A stretch of DNA of 64,000 bases, taken from the NCBI GenBank assembly GCA_903813345.2, contig CAIIXF020000002.1, forward strand, positions 27,041,223 through 27,105,222. The letters are read 5' to 3'. A program made the translations under genes and the position numbers. Position 1 is the stretch's first letter, and the number at the start of each line of letters is the position of its first letter. Source of the DNA: Owenia fusiformis. Lineage: Eukaryota; Annelida; Polychaeta; Sabellida; Oweniidae. Under the pieces are notes generated by a model. That model was not told the DNA's origin, did no database searches, and saw nothing but the letters and a program-made list of their open reading frames with translations. Positions 12,319-22,457 of the stretch are shown here, in pieces.

Positions 12319-12736
12319 TCTAGCAGTCAGTCAGTCTCTTAGCAGGTTACATGTAGTATTAGCCAGTAATATGCGCTAGCTTTTATCGCACCCTTCCTCT
12401 ACTTTGGTCTTAGTTGCATTTGAGGGTTATTTTTTATTTACCGTTTTTCTCGTTTTAATTTGATAGTTAACTTAGGTTTTAGTCTAGTTTGTGTTATGTA
12501 CTTTAGTTGCATAGTGGAAGGTGTTGTTTTCAGGTTTTAATTATGTTGGGTTATGTTGTTATGTAATGTTGTGAAATGTAACGTAATCTTATGTAATATT
12601 ATGTATTATTCCATAGTTAGCATGATATTCATAGGATAACATGTGAAAATAAAAACGGTATTTTTGTAATCAGTGGTAAAATATGATATTTTTGACAAAT
12701 TTTCACTTAACCATAGCATACGGTTTTTAGCCATGA

Positions 12737-12752
12737 CATACGGCGCCGTATG
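12737..12752. other. 16-bp perfect palindrome
   Basis: CATACGGCGCCGTATG is self-complementary, and CATACGG also occurs just upstream at about 12717. No element boundaries or coding context explain it. Confidence 0.4.
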
Positions 12753-13109
12753 CGATGGTTTATGGATTTTTGCTACTTTAGACTCAAAACGAGGCTAAGT
12801 GTCAACATCGCCGGATCGTTTGGAAAATTCGAATTAAATCACTTAATTTCCGACGATTCTGATGATGACTTTAACTATGGAATAAAAAGAACATCCTCTA
12901 TTTGTCCCCGGGAAAAATCGTATTGGAACGTATTAAACTATTTTTGGTTTCTCAGTTATTTTTAACCTTGGCCAATTGATAAAAGCATTATCCAAATGTA
13001 ACATTTTAGAGGAATGTATTATGGAATAAATAGGTTATTTCTATATATGGTATATTTTTTATGATGCAATACATTTATTCGGCTCCAAAAACTGGTTTAT
13101 TTGTTTATA

Positions 13110-13965
13110 TTATTTAATATAACTTTTTACTCTGTTTCTGTACTTTAATCCACAAAAATGCATTTTGTATTTGAGATCAATAATAAAAAAAATATTGGAT
13201 AACATTTCACTGTGTAACATGTCACGAGACCTTCATGAATTCTAAAAATCAATTGATGTCATGCACAAGTTATCAGCTCTAGAAATTCATACCATGTACC
13301 CTGTGTGAAAATTTGAAGTAAATCTGTCAAGTGGTTTTCCTGGAATCACGATGACAAGATTTATCCAAAAACTTCCAAGATGGCCGCCAGAATGCAAGAT
13401 GGCCGCCAAAAAGTTAATCACCTCTAGACTTTCTTACCCCCTAACATGTGTGGAAATTTAAAGTAAATCTGTTTGTTTTCCTGTGATGACAAGATTCATC
13501 TTAAAACTTCCAAGATGGCCGTCACAATGCAAGATGGCTGCCGAAAAACTAATGAGGTCTAGGACTTTTTACCATAGAACATGTGTGTAGTTCATCTGTT
13601 ACGTGTTTTTCTGGAATCGCGATGCCAAGATTTATCTTAAAAAATCCAACATGGCCGCCAGAATGCAAGATGGCTGGCGGAAAGTTAATCAGCTCTAGAA
13701 CTACTTACCATGTAACATGTGTGAAAATTTGAAGTAAATCCACCTGGTGGTTTTCCTGGAATTGAGAGAACAAGAAAATTAGACATCAGAATGCCACCTT
13801 GTGTAACCCCATTTTGGTACCTTTTGCCCCTGTTTCTATCATTATAAGAGGTTTTTTTTATCAGGGAAGTCTGTTCTTTCAAACGGTACAATCATTTTAT
13901 GTGGGAAAGTACCGGACAACAAAACCCCTTTTCTAGAGCCCTTTTGGAAATCAGATCGGGGACTA
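13110..13965. mobile_element. Partial copy of the TAGTCC foldback element
   Basis: The right end reads inward from TAGTCCCCGATCTGATTTCC (minus strand, ending at 13965), the same terminus as 2226. Inverted GGCGGCCATCTTG units lie at about 13375-13700, and the module with core GCCCCTGTTTCTATCA lies at about 13825. The left side at about 13120-13200 matches 3285-3350. A complete left terminus and a matching target duplication are absent. Confidence 0.7.
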
Positions 13966-14355
13966 TTTCGCGAGCTGCAGTATAAAATCATCAATACTAT
14001 TTACGCGACAAACTTGTATCTGAAAAGAGAAAAAATTAGGAAAAATGGCGCTTGTGACTTTTGTGGGGAGGAAGAAACTGTTCAGCACCACTTCTGGAAT
14101 TGCAAAACGATACAACCTCTCATTAAAAACATGAAAATGTATTGGGGGTCAAATGGTATAGAATTAAAGAAACAATACGTAATAGTGGGATATTTTGGGA
14201 ACTTACTTTTCAAAGAATTCAATTTTATAATTTTAATTTACAAGTACTATATGGATACGAAGATTTTTAGAAGAGAACCTATATCATACTTAGGGTTATG
14301 GTGTTTAAACTGCTTCTTTATTCGGTACCTTAAATATTCCATAAATATCAAATAA
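13966..14355 (+). pseudogene. C-terminal fragment of an L1/Tx1-like LINE ORF2
   Basis: The frame starts abruptly at the end of the foldback fragment: FRELQYKIINTIYATN, then CDFCGEEETVQHHFWNC, then a stop at 14355. The 'ELQYKII' segment plus a CxxCGxxE..H.FW.C zinc-binding motif is typical of the C-termini of L1/Tx1-group LINE proteins. This makes it a different LINE lineage from the CR1-like elements here. Everything 5' is missing, apparently broken by the foldback element. Confidence 0.65.
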
Positions 14356-15408
14356 AACAAACAATTTACCAAACCTTTACCCAATCTATCGAATGTTTTT
14401 TTATTTTATCGAATGTAATAATCTGTACAATTTATATTCGCTAAATCGTTTCACTTGTTCTTTGTGTTGGCATTTACATTTGCTATTTATACACAGTGTA
14501 CATGTATTTGTGTGATGCAGCGAATCTATTTGTTTCAACGCACGTATGATTTAATTAATTATTTGTAAATTCGGTATTTACATTATTTATATTCGGTAAA
14601 TACCGAATGCCACATTCGATAAATTTCGTTATTATTCGATACTTTACGAGGCTTTCAGTCAGTCACGTGATATATTGGAAGAATAGCTGCGCGGCTTGCA
14701 AATCTCGAAGTCACGTGACAAAATATCGAACAACAACGAAATTCGAATATTACTTTATTGCATTTGGTAAATAGCAAATTAGCTTTCGGTAAAATGCATC
14801 AACTATGTCATAGAAAAATAGACCATTTGGTAAATATAGGCAAACTTATTTCGTTAGGGTTCAAATAGAAATTCAATATAGTGTGCCTTTAATGTGTTAC
14901 TCTTAAGGAATACCATAACAATTTACGCAAAAAACATGTCATTTAGCGAATGAAATATGTTATTTAATGCACATGGTATTAAGTGATTGGCTATTTTGAA
15001 AACTTAATTTGCTGTAACAAACATATAAACGTTTATACCGAATGGAAAATGATTTAGCGAATATTAATATTAATATTTCCTATACAGAATATATTTGAAT
15101 TTAATGAATAAAGAAGCAAAAAAATGCCATATAGGGTATCGGGCGTATCTTTCCGAAGGCTCCAAATTGGATAATTATAATTTACTTGAAACAGCTTTCT
15201 CTGCTTTATTTTATGGCATGATTTTTCTTTACATTTATCAACCCAAAAAGCGGGTCAGTTTGTCAAATATGACAATTCTTTTAAGAAAAATGGTTAGATA
15301 TGACGCATTAATGATAGTATTTAAACGTAATCCAGAAAAGACTCAATGATGGCAAAGAAACAGTCTTTCTTCCATTGAACACTCTATCTACGCACAAAAA
15401 ATAATGTA
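14356..15408. other. AT-rich stretch, no gene recognised
   Basis: Repeated TTCGGTAAAT/ATTCGATAAA-type words occur at 14570-14860. The frame at 15095-15349 has no recognisable domain and no supporting splice context. Confidence 0.4.
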
Positions 15409-16316
15409 CAGGGTGGTCCAAAAAAGTGAACCCCTGCAACAGGCTATATTTTCCTTAATACTTGCATGTATTGCCTCATATTATCACATTTTGTAGAAAA
15501 GGGTCTAAAATTTTTGTTGATGCCAAAATTTATTCTCAGTCTTAAATTTTCAAGAAATTACAAGACTTAAACGAACATGCCTGAAAATTAGATTGTGCAA
15601 AATTTTGCCAACGTAATTCATGGACATTGTTGAAACATCTTTCAGTTAGAGATACAAGTTTAAAACCCTTCCATATGACAAATGGACTATTATTTGAGCA
15701 GAAAACACATTTCACACTTTCATTGATCATTTTGAAGCAGTTTTAACTGTTCAACAGTTAAGGGGCACGTTACCTACACAAATGGATAGAGGGGGGCAAA
15801 GTTCCCCCCTGTGACCAGGAGTCTGAGAAGCCCTTCATCAAATATCTTTAGAAAATCAAAAGAAAATCTAATATTCAATGTTTCGAGCCATAATTCACGA
15901 GAATTGGTCCATGATTAATGAAGATATTGACATTGGGAAAATTTTTCGCCTATGGAAACTTAGAACATTTCTTTGGATCACAATATATTTGCGACTAACA
16001 GAGGTAGCATGCTCTTTTTACGCTATAATGTAGGTGATTCAAAATCAAAAAAAGTCGGAAAACAATAGCTCTTTAAGACTGCAGCTAAAAAAAATTGTCA
16101 GGGGAAGGGTGTTGATGGGTTGAAGAATTTTATCCATTTTCAGAAATATTTGGTTAGGGCTTATAATTTCTGCAAATTTCAAGATTAAGAAAAATGTATG
16201 GTACCAACAAAAATTTTAGACCTTCCTCTACAACATGTGAAAATATGAAAGGATTCCTGAAAGTAATAAGGGAAATATAGCTCGTTGCAGGGGTTCACTT
16301 TTTTTGGACCACCCTG
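15409..16316. mobile_element. 908-bp non-autonomous Tc1/mariner-type element
   Basis: Terminal inverted repeats start CAGGGTGGTCCAAAAAAGTG at both ends and extend about 55 bp with few mismatches. The element is flanked by TA at 15407-15408 and 16317-16318. CAGGGTG-type ends with TA duplications are the signature of mariner/IS630 transposons. No transposase frame survives. Confidence 0.9.
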
Positions 16317-16806
16317 TAGATTCCTTCATTATTGATTGAGATGTTTAAGAATTAAAGCCTTGACTCGGTGCAATTAGGAATGACCATTTTTGAAGGTGTT
16401 GCTTTCCAAAATTTGCACAAGATGCTTTGCATCGAGTGTTAGTTTTCGGAAGCAACCCCTGCACTGAATATTGGGCTTAGATTATTTTCACACATTGTAA
16501 CATATTTTCTAAGATGTCACTTAAAATATATAAAATCAACAAAAGAACATATTTTCGATGAAACTTTTTGCAAGGGTCAAATTGGCAAAGCATCAGTTCC
16601 AATCATCGAGTTTAGTTCTCACCATGACGACAACCATACAACGAATGCGTTATTTGTTATGTCATGCACTGCTGTTATGTGAAATACCGTGTTCGTATTG
16701 GCTAGATTCCGACACACTTTGAAGCACCTCACCTAGCTATGTGTGAATTTACTCCGTGTGAATCACCCTTTTCAATCACACATACAGTCTCAAACCAGGT
16801 GAGAAT

Positions 16807-17140
16807 ATGAAAGACGATGAATTAAAAGAGCATTGTCGCGTGGAACTAATAGAGCGAGACCAGCCGGACCATATCTTCATCATGGATGCTTTCCCGCGTA
16901 TTGGAGTTAGGAAGAAGGTCAATGTTATTTATTTAGATCTCGAATGTAATGCACTTTCATGTATAGATTATTATTAAATTTTCCTCACAATTCGTATCTA
17001 GGTTTTGCTCATGTACTCATGTACAATTCTAGTATTATTTTTAATTTCAAAATTGTTTTACATTTTCTTTCCAGGTATCTAAGCCTAAATTGAGGGAGAT
17101 ATGTCAGAAGTTGATTTTGGAACAAATTGATGGTAAATAG
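16807..17140 (+). CDS. Candidate small two-exon gene, unknown function
   Basis: Two short frames can be joined in phase 0. Exon 16807-16917 begins MKDDELKEHCRVELIERDQP and ends IGVRKK before GTCAATG. Exon 17075-17140 follows a pyrimidine-rich acceptor TTTTCTTTCCAG, reads VSKPKLREICQKLILEQIDG and reaches a stop. The joined product would be 58 residues, charged and probably helical, without signal peptide or membrane segment. The donor is weak, and the first exon also runs open into the intron. GTAAAT at 17133 could be a further donor, making this an internal exon. No family was recognised. Confidence 0.3.
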
Positions 17141-18960
17141 AGATTCACAAAACGTCCATTAATGTTACAAGAAAATCTGTTACTGAACAGAATATAGCTA
17201 TAATGCCATGATGTCCTGGATATCCTCGAGGTAATAAAGTAAAACCAATAGATCTATGGTTACATTAGATTGTATTGAACTTGAGAGTAATAAAAGGCTG
17301 AGGTGGATCTTGAATGAAGAAAAGGCTCTTCGAATTTTAAAAAAATTGCAACGACTGTTAGTGTATACAGGCTAAAAAAATATATGTTAAACAAATGTTT
17401 GAAGATCACCTTGGAGAAAGATAAAGTTAATAGCTTAAAGAATAACATTCGATAAAATTACACTAAAAATGTCAAGACTTGAAATGCCATCGTGAGAAGG
17501 CATGGTTCTCTTTTAGTTCTTTTCTAGTTAGAAAACAGAAACCCCGGGACAGAAAGATTTGATGACTTTCACAATGTGAAAATGTCAGCCCTCGTATGTA
17601 CTAATAATGCTGTGACTCGATTTCCGAAATTTTGTTTGAAGATTCTGTCTTATTCTATTTAAGAAAACGTGATTTTGTTTAAAATAAACATTCTTAAAAT
17701 GTTGATCTGTTTACTTTTGTAAATGTACAGTAAATATATTAAGGGTATGTTTGACTACATTCAGAATTTCAAAATTGTCCATTTATAACTTGTTGTTTAT
17801 TTTTGAAAATGAATACTTTGGAACTAATAAAAGCCAACGTTAATCCTCTTTTAAAAGAGCGTACTATTAACCAAAAAAATAATATTTAAAGCTGGACATA
17901 AATCTAGGATCGAAAATTATTTGTTGATTTTTCTGTCAAATGAAGTGGCTACAGATGTCATTCAGGCAATATATTAGGTTAATACCATATCGCATGATCA
18001 TTGGCCATTGACCATTGAACATTGGAAATTTTGTCTATTTAATTTGTGCTACACCTCACACTGACAGAGTGACTAATTATAAACCAAAATGAGATTATTG
18101 ACATTTTTATCAATGATCTTGAGCATTTTGCAGAAAGATTCTGACATTTGTTTTAAAAATGATCAAAAAATACCAAATAAGCATAGTTCCGGTTGTGCTA
18201 GATTATTCCCCTCAGACATCTAATTATAGCTGGAAGTTGCCAGAACATCAAAGGTTGTCTCTGTATGAATCTTGAGGTTTTTTCTTTAATCACAAACTTT
18301 TATCACAAACATTAAATTAGATAAGATTCAACAATATTAACTGTGTTCATATATATGAACTTTCTTCCTTGTTCGTATCTATAACAATGGCGGGATCTGT
18401 CTTGTAGAGCAAAATGATTTCATCAGAATGTTATAGTTATACTAATTGGCCATTTGATTCGATTCATAATATTAATTTTTCTGTGAAAAGATACGAATTC
18501 ATAATAACGCAACGTATTTTTTAGAATCAATATATTATTATAATGAAGCATATTTTTAAAAGAAGGGGGAGTTGTTTGTCGAATGAATTGAGAACGTTTT
18601 TTCATGCATTTCGCTAAATGCTTTTCATCCATAAAACATCAATACACTTTAAAACATTTTGTTGACTAAAAGATTGCAAAATATAATCCAAAAAAATATT
18701 TCTCATTTTCAAGGATTATCTATGGATTAACACCCAGGTATTTTAATTTTTCAAACTTCAGAGGGCTGGGAATCATTCATTTGATAATCAACGATTTTAA
18801 ATAATAGAAATGCTGTGTTATATAGGTTTCATGTATGCCAATAATTTCTCAAATTTTGTAAACTGTACATATTCCTCAATCCCTAGAATTTTCTCTTTGA
18901 GGAATTTCAACACCCAGCAGTTGCTTGGAACTGTATTAAGCAGTTCATGCTATCCTTAAA
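17141..18960. other. AT-rich stretch, nothing recognised
   Basis: Read on both strands. There are only short frames without domains and no repeat structure beyond A/T-rich tracts. Confidence 0.4.
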
Positions 18961-19395
18961 TATTTTTTGTATGTCAGAACTTTACTCTGTTTTCAAATAT
19001 ATAATCAGATTTTGATAATACTGAATATTAAAAACTAAGGTTAACACCTTTAAACAATTCTGTCCGGGCTATTATGTACAGTGTATATCACTAGTATGTT
19101 ATGTCATTAGTATACAGTGTCATTATAGTGCATTGTCATTATATGCGATGTCATCAGTATGTGTTGTCATTAGTATGTGATATGCAAGAAGATTAGCGTC
19201 TCATGAAAACTCGCTAATATTGTTATAAGCAATTTAAATGTGCATCGTACTTTTCACATTTATTTTAGTCATAAAGTACGTCAAAATTACGTATTAGACT
19301 AAATGGGGTCTAATCATCGGGTTTCTAGAAAAAATGTCAGGATAACGATTATACAACAGCTATGTTGATGAGCTATGGAATCAATGTGATAATAA

Positions 19396-19474
19396 TATTA
19401 ATACAATAACGTCATTTCGAAGGGCAAAATTGAAATTTCACTAGATTGCCCGCAGAAATGACGTTATTAGTATT
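19396..19474. repeat. Inverted repeat (hairpin)
   Basis: Arms AATAACGTCATTTCGAAGGG and its near-complement CCCGCAGAAATGACGTTATT surround a short loop. The same left-arm sequence (AATAACGTCATTTCTAAGGG) recurs at about 19710. Confidence 0.7.
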
Positions 19475-19732
19475 ATTACCACCGTTAATGACCAGGATTG
19501 AAACAGCAAGAAAATCTTACGCACTGAACGATATCTAGTTTCCTGGGGAAAATTGCCGGTCGTTAAATGCATTCTCGACCGGTCTGAAATGCATTCTTGA
19601 CTACAACTATGACGTCACATATTGCTCAGGTCAATATAGTAAAATAAACGCCTTCTAAACTAGCACTAAAACCCCTAGAACTGGCCCGGCAAGGTGGTAA
19701 TAATAGTACAATAACGTCATTTCTAAGGGCAA

Positions 19733-19787
19733 TAGAGTGAAATATTGGACCGAGGGCCCAAGGCCCAAGGTCCAATATTTCACTATA
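19733..19787. repeat. Hairpin with 15-bp perfect core stem
   Basis: GTGAAATATTGGACC and its exact complement GGTCCAATATTTCAC enclose a GC-rich loop with repeated GGGCCCAAGG words. The flanks ATAGA/TATAT extend the pairing imperfectly. Confidence 0.8.
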
Positions 19788-20788
19788 TCGCTCGCAAAAA
19801 TTGCCGGTCCAGAATATATTCTAGACCGGTCCATATGGACCACCACTATGACGTCACACAATTCTCAGGTCGATATAGTAAAATGAACGCCTTCTAAACT
19901 AGCAATAAAACCCCTAGAACTGGCCCGGCAAGGTGGTAATAATCAAGATTAGTTCTTATTCTTAGGGAGACCAAACATTGCAAAAACTTCACATTCACGA
20001 TGTAAACAATAACGACGGGGTAGCGTACTTATTTGGATAATACTGAACATTATAAAGGTTATTAAAGTAACAGTGACCCTAGAACAATTCTGTCCGGGCT
20101 ACTATGTATATCATTAGTTTGTAATGTCATTAGTATACAGTGTCATTATAGTGTGATGTCATTAGTATATGCGATGTCATCAGTATGTGTTGTCTCTTAC
20201 CTTTTGGATGATTCAGATTTGATTACTTGAATTGAATTGACAAGATTTTTAAGTTGAAACAAAGTGAATTTACCTGGTCCTAACTGAAGGGCTGAATTTA
20301 AGCATAAATGAAGTCCTTTGAAGGAGGGTGACTCTATGTGCAATATTTCATTTTTTTCATTCTATGAATTAACTACTGTATTGGAGTGTTTTCACAGTTT
20401 AAAATATCTCATTATGATCGATTTTATTTAAGTTTGAAAATATTATTGGATTTATGTATTCAAAAATATTTTGATCGTAAAAATTTAAAGTTGACACTCA
20501 TCTTATTTTATTTAAGATTAATTTTTCAAAAATTGACACTTATCTTATTTTAAATGTTATAGCAAAATGTCGACACATGCGAATGCTCTTTACAATCAAA
20601 AACATGATTTACTAATTCATACTATTTTGTAAAAACCTCTAGATACGTAAAACACCTGTCTTGATTCGCAATTGCAAGGTGTCAGTTCCTCCAACTTCTT
20701 GAATGTATTATAACACCTAGAAGTCTAAGATGTAAACATCCCAGACTTCACCAACTCTACCAAACATCAAAATCGGATTTCATATTAA

Positions 20789-21161
20789 AGAGAGAATCAG
20801 AGATAGCGAGCAGGCTAAACACAAAATTGTTTCAATTTTAGAATATTTTTGGCTCATGTCATTCCTTGTCATGTCTATTTTATAAAAATCACAAAAGTGC
20901 ATACTTTATTCAAGGAAAACAAAAGATTTTTACAATAATGTATTATTTTTCTATAAGAATGGTTACCATTCTTATTATTTGGGAGAATTTAAACATTTTT
21001 CACTCATTTTTGCACTTTGACTCATTAATAACTTCACCAATTTATAACATATTGTGAATCTTTTGGGAGATATTGTATTTGATATTGTAAGGAATAGATT
21101 GGTAGGTCAATTATGCACGTTGCTTGTAATTTTGTCACCCCCTATAGATCTGATTCTGCCT
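20789..21161. mobile_element. TTAA-flanked 373-bp element, copy 1
   Basis: Flanked by TTAA at 20785-20788 and 21162-21165. Ends are inverted: AGAGAGAATCAGA and AGGCAGAATCAGA. It is highly similar along its length to 47270-47654 (for example TTTGGCTCATGTCATTCCTT, TGATATTGTAAGGAATAG). TTAA target sites are typical of piggyBac-type transposons, so this is probably a non-autonomous member. No transposase is present. Confidence 0.75.
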
Positions 21162-21789
21162 TTAAACATAAAAGTATAACAAAGGTTTCACACTCTGGGT
21201 GTTAAAAAAACTTAGAACAAAGGGGTTACAACAATTAACATAACTGTATTTTAGATTATCAACTTTGAAGTATTGTGTAGAAATAAAATATAATAAGAAA
21301 TAAAATATTTTCTTTAAGCACCAGCTCCTTTGGTAGGTGTTGATAAAAATATGACAGTTTTGGATAAAATCAAGGGAACAATTTCTCAAAATATCTTTCT
21401 GTAAAGGTAAAATTATCTTCTTTTTACATGTTCAACATTCATTTCGTTTAACACAACCCTTCTTCACCCCCTTTCCCCCTTAATTGGGCTTTGTAATTCA
21501 ATGTTCTGTACATGTGTTTTATTGATCTGTTTAAAAGGAGGTTTATCTCTGTTTATAGATAATATGATTTAAAACGAATATACAGGGTGTCTCATATGTA
21601 TTGACCCCACTCCCAAATAAAATCATACATGTAGCATTGCTACCCTATCATGTTATACACCGTTGTTCGTGAATATGGAATTGGAATATCTACTTTGTTT
21701 TGAGTGTAATTTCAAATTTTAGTGAGATGAGATTTTTCAAATATGTATGCATAAACCGGTCAATATATAACGATGCATTCAGGTCGTTG

Positions 21790-21982
21790 TTTCATATCAA
21801 CAGCTGAAACTGCTGTTACTGGTCCAACGCGTATGCTGACGTCACTCTAAGCCTTTGACAAAATATACCAAATATTAACATCAAAGCAAGGTATTATCAA
21901 TCGCGAACTGGAAGCTCAGAAAGAAGATACACAACTTTGGGAGGATCGTTTATAGTAACAAATCACTGAGGAAAATATAAAG
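21790..21982 (+). promoter_or_regulatory. Probable promoter and 5' noncoding exon of CCP-PAN copy B
   Basis: This stretch aligns with about 30130-30315 upstream of remnant copy C: a shared CAGCTG..GTTA block, then AAAxxxACCAAATAT, then GAAGCTCAGAAxGAA and GGATCGxTTATA. Both end at a donor (AAAG|GTATGT here; CAACAG|GTAAGG at 30315). A perfect CRE-like TGACGTCA lies at 21837-21844. The frame is closed in B, so the exon is inferred to be untranslated and spliced to the signal-peptide exon. No TATA box was identified with confidence. Confidence 0.4.
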
Positions 21983-22342
21983 GTATGTAGGATTGTTCAA
22001 ATAACAAAATGCTTGACGTAATTAAAATAAGAATCCAGTGTAAACGTTTCACCAGGATGAGAAAAAATATGAACGAAAAGAAAAAGCCTCCACAACACTT
22101 CATCTGAGATTGAAACAGAACGGTTTAAAAAACTAACGAAATGAACTAAATTGCATTGCCGATTTGGTAATCATTCTTGAAGATAAGCTGCTTTGTAGTG
22201 ATATTCAGATTTTTTAGCATTTTTGGTATATTTTTAAAAAGACGAACGCTTTCTATTAGTATCAACAAGCGTTTCCTTTCACTATAAGGACCGACTTTCT
22301 TAAATAATTATAATAACAAAATTGTACTTCGAAGATTGCAGT

Positions 22343-22457
22343 ATGAAACTGCTCATGGTATTGCTGATTTTGGTCCTCATTGGTAATTGCACCTGTGGCC
22401 GCAGGAGATTTAGAGGCAACAGAAAACACAAGAGCCACGGGAGTAGTAGTGAAGAGG
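22343..22457 (+). CDS. Signal-peptide exon of CCP-PAN copy B
   Basis: ATG at 22343 opens MKLLMVLLILVLIG, a clean hydrophobic signal core, then NCTCG, a strongly basic stretch (RRRFRGNRKHK) and SHGSSSEEG. It ends phase 1 at donor GTAAGA, exactly the phase needed for the CCP exons. Cleavage is expected near the TCG. The RRRFR region could be a processing or charged-ligand site, but that is inference. The nearest in-frame CCP exon is 1.2 kb downstream. Confidence 0.65.

Larger units (their letters stand above)
19050..20195. repeat. Direct repeats flanking hairpin-rich duplicated block
   Basis: A segment beginning ACAATTCTGTCCGGGCTA and running through GTCATTAGTATACAGTGTCA occurs at about 19052-19180 and 20085-20192. 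It contains degenerate GTCATTAGTAT minisatellite units. Between them, a unit of about 150 bp (GACGTCACA, AACGCCTTCTAAACTAGCA, CCCCTAGAACTGGCCCGGCA) occurs twice, at about 19548-19702 and 19792-19943. Confidence 0.75.

Noticed and set aside
21582-21625. Mariner-like end CAGGGTGTCTCATATGTATT preceded by TA
   Set aside because: No matching inverted end was found downstream, so an element could not be delimited.
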